A DNA stretch of 43,311 nucleotides from NCBI RefSeq assembly GCF_017115025.1, contig NZ_JABXKM010000179.1, forward strand, positions 40,203 through 83,513, read 5' to 3'. A model generated the notes under the pieces. It was given only the letters and a program-made list of their open reading frames with translations. It was not told the DNA's origin and searched no databases. Source of the stretch: Nostoc sp. NOS(2021). Its GTDB lineage: Bacteria; Cyanobacteriota; Cyanobacteriia; Cyanobacteriales; Nostocaceae. Shown here one piece after another: positions 1 through 9,169 of the stretch. The position numbers and the translations under genes are program-made. The stretch's first letter is position 1. The number at the start of each line of letters is the position of its first letter.

Positions 1-1901
1 TCCAGTAGCCGCGCTTGAGTAAGCAGCACTGGTACTTGGGAGTCTTTTAGTATAAAGCTTAACCGCTCTTGGGGATAGTTGGGGTCGAGGGGTACATATG
101 CACCACCAGCTTTGAGGATGCCTAATAATCCGACTATCATATCAAGCGATCGCTCTGTGCAAATTCCCACCAATACTTCTGGTTTTACTCCGAGCTTTTG
201 CAGATAATGTGCCAGTTGATTAGCTCTTGTATTTAGTTCCCTGTAAGTCAATTGCTGATCTTCAAACACCACAGCAATGGCATTGGGTGTCTGCTCTACC
301 TGAGCTTCAAACAACTGATGGATGCATTTTTCCTGGGGATACTCAACCTCAGTATGATTCCACTCTGCCAGCAGCGCCAACTCAACTTCAGTCAACAAAG
401 GCAAATCCAATAGCTGCTGTTGTGGATTGGCAACAATTCCAGAGAGCAATGTTTGCAGATGTCCAGCCATCCGGCTGATTCTGTTTGACTCAAATAAATC
501 ACTATTGTACTCCAGAGTCCCAACTAATCCCTCTGCTGTTTCTGTCATATACAGAGTCAAATCAAACTTGGCAGTGCGACTTTCACTTTCTAGAAGACTT
601 AAAGTCAAACCAGGTAACTCTAGCGCCGACATCGGTGCATTCTGGAGGACAAACATCACTTGAAACAGTGGTGTGTAGCTTAAATCTCGTTGTGGTTGCA
701 GTTGTTCTACCAACTGCTCAAAGGGTAAATCCTGATGTGCATAGGCTCCTAATGCAACTTCTCGCACACGAGTTAGTAGCTCCCCAAAGGTGGGATTACC
801 TGCCAAGTTAGTTCGCAGCACCAAGGTATTGACAAAGAATCCAATTAACCCTTCTATTTCCTGCCGATTGCGGTTGGCAATCGGCGAACCAACCACAATA
901 TCTTCATTCCCCGTGTAGCGCCATAACAGGGTCTGAAAAGCTGCCAGTAGGGTCATAAATAAAGTACTTCCCTGTTGCTGGCTGAATTTATTCAAGGCTT
1001 GTGATAACTCCAAAGATAGGTTAAATGAATAACTTGCTCCTTGGAAGGTGATAACAGCAGGACGCGGGTGGTCAGTGGGTAACTCTAGTATTGCTGGTGC
1101 GCCCTCTAACTGCTTCTTCCAGTAAGATATCTGGGATTGTAGTACTTCTGCTTGTAGCCATTGTCTTTGCCAAGCTGCGAAATCTACATATTGGATTGGT
1201 AGTTCAGCTAAGCTTGAGGATTGCTGCTCGCAGCAGGTTTGATAAAGTGTTGCCACCTCACGCACCAGCACGCCTACCGACCAACCGTCAGAGGCTATGT
1301 GGTGCATGGTTAGTAGTAATATGTGCTCAAGTTCATTAAGACGCAGTAGTTTTACACGCAACAGCAGGTCACTGTTGAGGTCAAAGGGTTGGTGCGCTTC
1401 CAAGTCTACCAGTTGTCTGATTTCGGCTTCTTGTTGATTTGAAGGTAATTCACTGAGATCAAATACTGGTAATAGTAGTGATGTCGCTGATGAGATAACT
1501 GCTACAGCTTGCCCTTCTCTTGTCTGGAAATTAGTTCGCAACGCTTCGTGGCGGCGGAGAATTTCCTTGAAACTTTGTTGTAGTCCTTTTAAGTTCAATT
1601 CCCCTTGTAAGCGAACAGCAGCAGGGATGTTGTAGAAGGGGCTGTTTGGCTCGAACTGGGCAAGGAACCATAACCGTTGCTGGGCAAATGATAAGGGTAA
1701 CTCTTGCGAGCGGGAAATTCGCTCAATTGTTGCTGTTTCCAGTCCTAAGCCTGCTTTAGTAGCTTGTTCAATGTCTTTGGCTAGCCCAGCTATTGTTGGT
1801 TGTTCAAATAAGCGGCGTAAAGAAACCTCTTGCTGAAAAACTTTTCGGACTTGGGAAATCACTTGAGTCGCTAAAAGCGAGTGTCCGCCTAATTCAAAGA
1901 A
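1..1901 (-). repeat. Module-scale direct repeat, copy 2 (T2 core - C3 - start of A3), truncated by window edge
   Basis: Same sequence as 3199-5099. The copy still matches at position 1, so the repeat is longer than 1901 bp and its other boundary lies outside the window. Between the copies (1902-3198) lie the rest of A2 and the start of T2, which have no visible counterpart. Confidence 0.95.
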
Positions 1902-4900
1902 ATTATTGTAAATCCCTATTTTTTCAATACCAAGTACCTCTGCCCAGATTCCTGCTAACATCTGCTCAATTGGTGTGGCAGGAGGGATAAAATCTGATTC
2001 GGAGAATAGCTGGGTGAATTCGGGTGTAGGCAGCGCTTTTCGGTCTACTTTACCATTCGGTGTAAGCGGTAGTGCCTCTAGCATCACAAAAACTGCTGGC
2101 ACCATGTAGTGTGGCAGCTTCGACTCCAGGAAGCGGCGCAGTTCAGTAATTGTCAGCTTTTCTTTTGAGTCAGGGACGACATAGGCGACTATTCGTTGCG
2201 AATCTGCTGAATCTAAGCGAACTACAATTACAGTTTCTCGCACTGCTGAGTGTTGGCTAATGAGTGCTTCAATTTCTCCGAGTTCGATGCGGAAGCCACG
2301 AATTTTAACCTGGTGGTCTATACGACCAATGTACTCTATGTCTCCATTGGGTAGATAGCGAGCTAAATCTCCTGTTTTATACAGGCGTGCGGTTGATTTG
2401 TCGCTAAAGGGGTTGGGGATGAATTTTTCTGCTGTCAGTTCCGGCTGGTTTAAATAACCTCGTGCTAATCCATCTCCACTAATGTACAGTTCGCCTCGTA
2501 CACCAATAGGAACCGATTGTCTGCTTGCATCTAATACATGTATCTGCGTATTAGCGATCGCACGACCAATCAAAACGCACTCTGGCAAAGGTGCTTGCGG
2601 ACTGAGGCTGTAGCAACTCACATCCCCAGAAACCTCCGACGAACCGTAAAGGTTTAACAAGGTGCTATCCGGTAAACTCTGCCGAAATTGCCCAAGCAAG
2701 TCAATTGAGAGTGCTTCGCCACTGCTAATCCACAACTTCAGTTGGGGTAGCTGAAACTGTAAAACACTAGATGTGTTCAACAGTATACGCAATAAGGAGG
2801 GAACAAGTACTAATCGTGTCACATTGTTGTCAGTTAGAGTAGCTACAAATTGCTGTGGGTCTTTGACAACTTCATCGGGCACAATGACTGTGGTGACTCC
2901 TTGAAGTAAGGGCCCAAAAATTTCCCAGACTGAATCCACAAAGTTTAACGATGTTTTCTGGCAACAAACTTCTCCCTGAACAAAAGGATAAATCTGCCAC
3001 ATCCAGTGAAAGCGATTGACAGCACCGCGATGTAGTCCAAAAACTCCCTTAGGTTGACCAGTGGAACCAGAGGTGTAGATGACATAAGCCTGGGTATCAG
3101 CTCTTGAAATACTGATGGGGTTATATTTGCTTTGTTGGGTAATGACATTTGAGTTAGTATCCAAGCAAACTATCTGTGCTTCATGTTCAGGAAGTTTCTC
3201 CAGTAGCCGCGCTTGAGTAAGCAGCACTGGTACTTGGGAGTCTTTTAGTATAAAGCTTAACCGCTCTTGGGGATAGTTGGGGTCGAGGGGTACATATGCA
3301 CCACCAGCTTTGAGGATGCCTAATAATCCGACTATCATATCAAGCGATCGCTCTGTGCAAATTCCCACCAATACTTCTGGTTTTACTCCGAGCTTTTGCA
3401 GATAATGTGCCAGTTGATTAGCTCTTGTATTTAGTTCCCTGTAAGTCAATTGCTGATCTTCAAACACCACAGCAATGGCATTGGGTGTCTGCTCTACCTG
3501 AGCTTCAAACAACTGATGGATGCATTTTTCCTGGGGATACTCAACCTCAGTATGATTCCACTCTGCCAGCAGCGCCAACTCAACTTCAGTCAACAAAGGC
3601 AAATCCAATAGCTGCTGTTGTGGATTGGCAACAATTCCAGAGAGCAATGTTTGCAGATGTCCAGCCATCCGGCTGATTCTGTTTGACTCAAATAAATCAC
3701 TATTGTACTCCAGAGTCCCAACTAATCCCTCTGCTGTTTCTGTCATATACAGAGTCAAATCAAACTTGGCAGTGCGACTTTCACTTTCTAGAAGACTTAA
3801 AGTCAAACCAGGTAACTCTAGCGCCGACATCGGTGCATTCTGGAGGACAAACATCACTTGAAACAGTGGTGTGTAGCTTAAATCTCGTTGTGGTTGCAGT
3901 TGTTCTACCAACTGCTCAAAGGGTAAATCCTGATGTGCATAGGCTCCTAATGCAACTTCTCGCACACGAGTTAGTAGCTCCCCAAAGGTGGGATTACCTG
4001 CCAAGTTAGTTCGCAGCACCAAGGTATTGACAAAGAATCCAATTAACCCTTCTATTTCCTGCCGATTGCGGTTGGCAATCGGCGAACCAACCACAATATC
4101 TTCATTCCCCGTGTAGCGCCATAACAGGGTCTGAAAAGCTGCCAGTAGGGTCATAAATAAAGTACTTCCCTGTTGCTGGCTGAATTTATTCAAGGCTTGT
4201 GATAACTCCAAAGATAGGTTAAATGAATAACTTGCTCCTTGGAAGGTGATAACAGCAGGACGCGGGTGGTCAGTGGGTAACTCTAGTATTGCTGGTGCGC
4301 CCTCTAACTGCTTCTTCCAGTAAGATATCTGGGATTGTAGTACTTCTGCTTGTAGCCATTGTCTTTGCCAAGCTGCGAAATCTACATATTGGATTGGTAG
4401 TTCAGCTAAGCTTGAGGATTGCTGCTCGCAGCAGGTTTGATAAAGTGTTGCCACCTCACGCACCAGCACGCCTACCGACCAACCGTCAGAGGCTATGTGG
4501 TGCATGGTTAGTAGTAATATGTGCTCAAGTTCATTAAGACGCAGTAGTTTTACACGCAACAGCAGGTCACTGTTGAGGTCAAAGGGTTGGTGCGCTTCCA
4601 AGTCTACCAGTTGTCTGATTTCGGCTTCTTGTTGATTTGAAGGTAATTCACTGAGATCAAATACTGGTAATAGTAGTGATGTCGCTGATGAGATAACTGC
4701 TACAGCTTGCCCTTCTCTTGTCTGGAAATTAGTTCGCAACGCTTCGTGGCGGCGGAGAATTTCCTTGAAACTTTGTTGTAGTCCTTTTAAGTTCAATTCC
4801 CCTTGTAAGCGAACAGCAGCAGGGATGTTGTAGAAGGGGCTGTTTGGCTCGAACTGGGCAAGGAACCATAACCGTTGCTGGGCAAATGATAAGGGTAACT

Positions 4901-7900
4901 CTTGCGAGCGGGAAATTCGCTCAATTGTTGCTGTTTCCAGTCCTAAGCCTGCTTTAGTAGCTTGTTCAATGTCTTTGGCTAGCCCAGCTATTGTTGGTTG
5001 TTCAAATAAGCGGCGTAAAGAAACCTCTTGCTGAAAAACTTTTCGGACTTGGGAAATCACTTGAGTCGCTAAAAGCGAGTGTCCGCCTAATTCAAAGAAG
5101 TTGTTATGGATACCGACTTCTTCTAGACCGAGGATTTGCGCCCAAATTCCAGCTAGTATCTCCTCAATTGCTGTACAAGGAGCTACAAAAGTTTCTTGAA
5201 GTTCGGGGCGTGTTTGGTCTGGAGCAGGTAATGCCCGACGATCTACTTTGCCATTGGTTGTTAATGGCAGGGCATCCATTAGTACAAAGGCTGATGGCAG
5301 CATATATTCTGGCAAATGCTGTTTGAGATAGCTCCGCAGTTCACTAGGAATAGGAGTTGCATCCGATTTGGAAACCACATAAGCCACCAAACGCTGATCG
5401 CCAGGCACATCCTCCCGCGCCATCACTATTGTCTCTCGCACACTTGGATGTTGTTTTAGTAATCCCTCAATTTCTCCTAACTCAATACGGAAACCTCTGA
5501 CTTTCACCTGGTTATCTATTCGCCCCAGAAACTCCAGATTCCCGTCTAACCGATAGCAAACTAAGTCCCCCGTTTTATACAAACGTGCCCCTGGTTGCTC
5601 ACTAAAGGGATTAGGGATAAACTTTTCTGCTGTTAGTTCCAAGCGATTGAAATAACCTCTGGCTAAACCTAAACCGCCGATGTAGAGTTCACCTGGAACT
5701 CCAATTGGTACAGGCTTATGGTATTGGTTGAGTACATAAAGCTCAGTGTTCGCGATCGCATGGCCAATCGGAACAGAACCTGAGAGCATCTCACCTTTAG
5801 GTACTTGGTAAATGCAACAACCCACGACTGTCTCTGTCGGTCCATATTCATTCACTAGGATTGTGCTGGGTGCAAAGTTTTGCCAGAAAGTGATACTTTC
5901 GGCCAGCAGATTTTCTCCTCCAATAATTAAGGCTCTAGTTTTACCAGCAGCTTCTGATGAAGATAAATGCTTTTCGAGTAGCTGTAGTTGAGCTGGTGTA
6001 ATTTTGACTAAGCTGTAGTTTGAGCCGTTACGTAGGGCATTACCTAAACACTCCATGCTTTGGTCTTCTGGAATAAGTTCTACCCGTCGTCCTACTACCA
6101 AAGGGGAAAACAGCCCAGTAATAGTGAGGTCGAAAGCAAGCGTTGAGTGGACGGTAGCCCCCTCTCCCAGATCAACTGCATAAGCTTGCGTACACCATGT
6201 TAGATAATTAACTAAACCTTGATGGGGAATTAATGTTCCTTTGGGCTTACCAGTAGAACCAGAAGTATAAATAACGTAGGCTAGGTTGTCAGAAATTGTC
6301 TTGCTGATAGGGTTTTGTGTACTTTCTAGGGCAATCTTCTCCCAGTCATAATCCAGGCAACATAACTCAGCACTACATTCGGGAAGGATAGATAACAACT
6401 TTTGTTGGGTCAACAGTACAGGTGTACAGCTTTCTTCTAAAATGAAGGTTAACCTTTCTTTGGGATATATAGGATCTAATGGCAAATAAGCCCCACCTGC
6501 TTTGAGAATACCCAGCACTCCCACAACCATATCGAGCGATCGCTCTGTGCAAATCCCGACCATAATTTCTGGACCAACGCCCATTTTTTGTAAGTAATGA
6601 GCCAGTTGATTTGCCTGTGCATTTAGCTCCGAGTAGGTTAGTTGCTGGTTTTCACAAACTACAGCAATGTTGTCAGGGGTGCGATCGCACTGTGACTCAA
6701 ACCACTGATGTATGCATTGGTGTTGTGGGGCAGCAGTTTTTGTGTTGTTGAATTCAACTAAAAGTTGCTCTCGCTCAAGAGGGCTGAGGATATCGAAAGA
6801 AGCGATCGCTCCTTCAATATTCTTTACAACACTGGCTAACAATGTCTCAAATTGACTTGCCAGCCGTTGAATATCTTCAACAACGTAGACATTGGCATCA
6901 TAGTGAAATTCAGCAGCTATGCGATCGTCATCACGACGAACACAGGATAGTTTGACCTGGAATTGATCCACACAGGCGTACTGTTTATAAATTGAAAAAC
7001 AGATACTGTCTGCATAATACCTGGCTGAGAGAGACGTAAACTCAAAACAGAATGGGAAGAACGGTTGCTGTTGACTATTGCCATTCAACGTACTAACACT
7101 TTGTTCCCAAGAAAAGCTTTCCTGGCATTCAAATATCTCTTCCGTAGCTTCCGCAACTATATTCAACAGATCACTAAATTTATAGTTATTCTGAAGATTA
7201 CATTGAAAGGGTAAATATTTAACCAACAGACCGAGAGTTTCTTGCAATTGTTCATAGTTACGACCATTACTAGCCATACCAATGATCATGTCTGATTTGC
7301 CAGTAAGTTGGCACAGCAATATCTGCCAGCAAGTAAGAAAAAAGACATAACTTGTAATGTTTTTGTGCTGTGCTAGTGTCACATCTATTTTAGTTACTAA
7401 ATCTAGCGGAATATCCAAACTAAGCGATTGGGGCTTAAATTCTGGGTTGTTAATTAGCTGATTTGAGTAAGGAAGCTTCAATTCTCCAATATTGAAGACA
7501 TCGAACTTTCTCCAGTAATTTGATTCAGCTTTTAGTTCCTCTGTCTGCAATAATTCATTTTGCCATTCCGAGATATCTGCATATTGCAGAGGTTGTTCAG
7601 ATAGTTTCTCATGCTCTAAACAAGCAGCATAGCATCTGCTGAGTTCACAAACTAAATTATTTAGAGTTGGCGCATCTGCACATAAAGCAGGCAAACTGAC
7701 GATTAATAAGTGCTTTTGTGGTGTCAGAGTTACTAAGGTAGCCAACAACAGTGATCCTTTATCCAAATCAAGACTCTGCTGACTCGCTGATTGAAACAGT
7801 TTCTCTATCTCAAACTCTATAGCGTCTTTATCTTCCAAATATGCTTCATTTAATGAGATAAAAGTATATTCATTAATTACCTGAATAGGAGTTTTTACCC

Positions 7901-8099
7901 CATTAATGCAATGAAAGGTAGTTCGGAGAATTTCATGGCGATTGACTATTTGATTTAACGCTTCTTTCAAAACCTCTTTTTTCAGATTTCCTTCCAAAAT
8001 AATCGCACAATGAGCCTGATATGCTTGACTATCTTTTTGTAACAGCCATAGACGCTTTTGTTGCGGAGATAGTGAAAAACCCTGAATTTGTTCTTGCAT
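1..8099 (-). CDS. Large NRPS, C*-A-T-C-A-T-C-A..., incomplete at the left window edge
   Basis: The frame stays open from ATG 8099 to position 1 (about 2699 codons). A GAGG Shine-Dalgarno lies about 11 nt upstream and the hydroxylase stop is 20 bp away, so it is the last visible gene of the minus-strand operon. Order seen: C-like domain (about 8099-6780) whose HHxxxDG is replaced by PALCADA (residues 137-143); A1 (about 6770-5230) with core YTSGSTGKPKG and pocket residues D-L-T-K-I-G-E-V-G-K, which fit Asn; T1 with Ser1008 in GGHSLL; C2 with intact HHIASDG (4502-4482); A2 (about 3570-2060) with pocket V-D-W-L-I-S-L-G-D-K, which fits the beta-alanine signature (VDxVISxGDK); T2 with Ser2074; C3 with the same HHIASDG (1304-1284); and the N-terminal part of A3 (about 370-1). 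No epimerase, methyltransferase or thioesterase domain is visible. T-C-A segments are duplicated (see repeats). Pocket alignment was done by eye against GrsA numbering. Confidence 0.93.
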   Translation of the reverse strand, partial: MQEQIQGFSLSPQQKRLWLLQKDSQAYQAHCAIILEGNLKKEVLKEALNQIVNRHEILRTTFHCINGVKTPIQVINEYTFISLNEAYLEDKDAIEFEIEKLFQSASQQSLDLDKGSLLLATLVTLTPQKHLLIVSLPALCADAPTLNNLVCELSRCYAACLEHEKLSEQPLQYADISEWQNELLQTEELKAESNYWRKFDVFNIGELKLPYSNQLINNPEFKPQSLSLDIPLDLVTKIDVTLAQHKNITSYVFFLTCWQILLCQLTGKSDMIIGMASNGRNYEQLQETLGLLVKYLPFQCNLQNNYKFSDLLNIVAEATEEIFECQESFSWEQSVSTLNGNSQQQPFFPFCFEFTSLSARYYADSICFSIYKQYACVDQFQVKLSCVRRDDDRIAAEFHYDANVYVVEDIQRLASQFETLLASVVKNIEGAIASFDILSPLEREQLLVEFNNTKTAAPQHQCIHQWFESQCDRTPDNIAVVCENQQLTYSELNAQANQLAHYLQKMGVGPEIMVGICTERSLDMVVGVLGILKAGGAYLPLDPIYPKERLTFILEESCTPVLLTQQKLLSILPECSAELCCLDYDWEKIALESTQNPISKTISDNLAYVIYTSGSTGKPKGTLIPHQGLVNYLTWCTQAYAVDLGEGATVHSTLAFDLTITGLFSPLVVGRRVELIPEDQSMECLGNALRNGSNYSLVKITPAQLQLLEKHLSSSEAAGKTRALIIGGENLLAESITFWQNFAPSTILVNEYGPTETVVGCCIYQVPKGEMLSGSVPIGHAIANTELYVLNQYHKPVPIGVPGELYIGGLGLARGYFNRLELTAEKFIPNPFSEQPGARLYKTGDLVCYRLDGNLEFLGRIDNQVKVRGFRIELGEIEGLLKQHPSVRETIVMAREDVPGDQRLVAYVVSKSDATPIPSELRSYLKQHLPEYMLPSAFVLMDALPLTTNGKVDRRALPAPDQTRPELQETFVAPCTAIEEILAGIWAQILGLEEVGIHNNFFELGGHSLLATQVISQVRKVFQQEVSLRRLFEQPTIAGLAKDIEQATKAGLGLETATIERISRSQELPLSFAQQRLWFLAQFEPNSPFYNIPAAVRLQGELNLKGLQQSFKEILRRHEALRTNFQTREGQAVAVISSATSLLLPVFDLSELPSNQQEAEIRQLVDLEAHQPFDLNSDLLLRVKLLRLNELEHILLLTMHHIASDGWSVGVLVREVATLYQTCCEQQSSSLAELPIQYVDFAAWQRQWLQAEVLQSQISYWKKQLEGAPAILELPTDHPRPAVITFQGASYSFNLSLELSQALNKFSQQQGSTLFMTLLAAFQTLLWRYTGNEDIVVGSPIANRNRQEIEGLIGFFVNTLVLRTNLAGNPTFGELLTRVREVALGAYAHQDLPFEQLVEQLQPQRDLSYTPLFQVMFVLQNAPMSALELPGLTLSLLESESRTAKFDLTLYMTETAEGLVGTLEYNSDLFESNRISRMAGHLQTLLSGIVANPQQQLLDLPLLTEVELALLAEWNHTEVEYPQEKCIHQLFEAQVEQTPNAIAVVFEDQQLTYRELNTRANQLAHYLQKLGVKPEVLVGICTERSLDMIVGLLGILKAGGAYVPLDPNYPQERLSFILKDSQVPVLLTQARLLEKLPEHEAQIVCLDTNSNVITQQSKYNPISISRADTQAYVIYTSGSTGQPKGVFGLHRGAVNRFHWMWQIYPFVQGEVCCQKTSLNFVDSVWEIFGPLLQGVTTVIVPDEVVKDPQQFVATLTDNNVTRLVLVPSLLRILLNTSSVLQFQLPQLKLWISSGEALSIDLLGQFRQSLPDSTLLNLYGSSEVSGDVSCYSLSPQAPLPECVLIGRAIANTQIHVLDASRQSVPIGVRGELYISGDGLARGYLNQPELTAEKFIPNPFSDKSTARLYKTGDLARYLPNGDIEYIGRIDHQVKIRGFRIELGEIEALISQHSAVRETVIVVRLDSADSQRIVAYVVPDSKEKLTITELRRFLESKLPHYMVPAVFVMLEALPLTPNGKVDRKALPTPEFTQLFSESDFIPPATPIEQMLAGIWAEVLGIEKIGIYNNFFELGGHSLLATQVISQVRKVFQQEVSLRRLFEQPTIAGLAKDIEQATKAGLGLETATIERISRSQELPLSFAQQRLWFLAQFEPNSPFYNIPAAVRLQGELNLKGLQQSFKEILRRHEALRTNFQTREGQAVAVISSATSLLLPVFDLSELPSNQQEAEIRQLVDLEAHQPFDLNSDLLLRVKLLRLNELEHILLLTMHHIASDGWSVGVLVREVATLYQTCCEQQSSSLAELPIQYVDFAAWQRQWLQAEVLQSQISYWKKQLEGAPAILELPTDHPRPAVITFQGASYSFNLSLELSQALNKFSQQQGSTLFMTLLAAFQTLLWRYTGNEDIVVGSPIANRNRQEIEGLIGFFVNTLVLRTNLAGNPTFGELLTRVREVALGAYAHQDLPFEQLVEQLQPQRDLSYTPLFQVMFVLQNAPMSALELPGLTLSLLESESRTAKFDLTLYMTETAEGLVGTLEYNSDLFESNRISRMAGHLQTLLSGIVANPQQQLLDLPLLTEVELALLAEWNHTEVEYPQEKCIHQLFEAQVEQTPNAIAVVFEDQQLTYRELNTRANQLAHYLQKLGVKPEVLVGICTERSLDMIVGLLGILKAGGAYVPLDPNYPQERLSFILKDSQVPVLLTQARLL
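3199..5099 (-). repeat. Module-scale direct repeat, copy 1 (T1 core - C2 - start of A2)
   Basis: This 1901-bp stretch matches 1-1901 with no difference found by reading the two. The offset is 3198 bp (1066 codons), so both copies are in frame and exactly one C-A-T module apart. It runs from the carrier-protein core FFELGGHSLL through the whole C domain into the first part of the A domain. Divergence begins abruptly at 5100 versus 1902, inside the carrier-protein codons. Confidence 0.95.
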
Positions 8100-8118
8100 T
8101 TTTTGACCAACCTCAGTT

Positions 8119-9165
8119 TCAAATTTCGTCAAAACTTGTCATTTCACCCATCGCAACAAAAAGCTTTCGTTCCCCAAAAAAAGGATTACGCCCATGAGCA
8201 GTTAATAGGTTATCTAATATTAATAAATCTCCAGTTTGCCAAGGAAAGCTGATTTCTAGCTTTTGATATACTCCACAAATTTCTTCCATTACAGAGTCTT
8301 CAATACGAGAACCATCACCGTAGTAGCAATTTCGGGGTAAATCTTCTTCCTGGAAAGATGACAACAGAGTCTCACGCGTTTCCATATCTAAGCATGAAGT
8401 ATGCCAATGTTGAGCTTGGGTAAACCAAGTCAGTTCACCAGTTTGAGGATGCTTGACCACAGCAGGTCGTACAGCACGGGTTCTCAATCTACCATTATCT
8501 TTCCATTCAAAATCGATACCAGCTTCTCTACAATTAGCCTCTACTTTTGCTTTATTTTGAGTTTGAAAAACAGTTGACCAGTCTAGTCCAAGTCTATAGT
8601 CGTAGTTGCGAAGATACATAACCTTCTTTTCAATAAATCTTTCCCGAATCTTGCGATCGATTAGTTCAAAAACTTTGCGACTATCAACAATAGGAGTTTC
8701 TCCTCCTTCTTCTGCTGGTTGACCACAGCCAAAAAAGATTTTACTAGGCCAACGATAGTTGAAAGAATTTTCATTATGCCACAACAGTTTTTTATCTGCT
8801 GGATAAAAAACTGGAGTATAAACGTTAGCACTGACAGCTTCACGAATATGTTCACCATTTTCATTAAACAAGTTTGGGCATAGCGTCAGGCAAACTTGCT
8901 CAAAAATTCCTGCTCTGTCTAAATTGAAGCCCCGCAATAATATAGCACCTTGTTTTAGTAACTTTGTTTGTAGAAATTCTTGGTTATCCTTGAGCCAATT
9001 TACTAAATCGAGATTTTCTACGGCAGGCTTTAATACTACAGGAAGTGTTTCGCCATGTTTCAGATAATCTATTTTTATTAGTTCTCCTTGTATCAATTTT
9101 ACTGCTTTTCTGGTAATATTTCCTAAACCTTGAAGTTTAAATTGCTTATTTTCTATATTTTTCAT
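8119..9165 (-). CDS. Fe(II)/2-oxoglutarate dioxygenase of the TauD/SyrP/AsnO type (amino-acid beta-hydroxylase)
   Basis: The 348-residue protein has the metal-binding facial triad in its HxE form: H130-N-E132 in LLWHNENS and a distal H324 in LLTAHGRNPF. R333 is a candidate 2-oxoglutarate-binding Arg. HxE instead of HxD is what AsnO and SyrP-type hydroxylases show; these hydroxylate Asn or Asp at the beta carbon, either free or carrier-bound. Its start is 4 nt after the stop of the stand-alone C protein and its stop is 20 bp before the NRPS whose first A domain looks Asn-specific. The likely job is therefore beta-hydroxylation of that residue during assembly. Substrate and timing are inferred from position and pocket code. 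No strong ribosome binding site is visible, which suggests translational coupling to the gene before it. Confidence 0.88.
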   Translation of the reverse strand: MKNIENKQFKLQGLGNITRKAVKLIQGELIKIDYLKHGETLPVVLKPAVENLDLVNWLKDNQEFLQTKLLKQGAILLRGFNLDRAGIFEQVCLTLCPNLFNENGEHIREAVSANVYTPVFYPADKKLLWHNENSFNYRWPSKIFFGCGQPAEEGGETPIVDSRKVFELIDRKIRERFIEKKVMYLRNYDYRLGLDWSTVFQTQNKAKVEANCREAGIDFEWKDNGRLRTRAVRPAVVKHPQTGELTWFTQAQHWHTSCLDMETRETLLSSFQEEDLPRNCYYGDGSRIEDSVMEEICGVYQKLEISFPWQTGDLLILDNLLTAHGRNPFFGERKLFVAMGEMTSFDEI

Positions 9166-9169
9166 ATTT

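Noticed and set aside
227..1990. Several plus-strand open frames of 60-110 codons in the first 5 kb, in two identical sets
   Set aside because: They lie opposite the continuous NRPS frame and repeat only because that frame is duplicated. None has a recognisable protein character.
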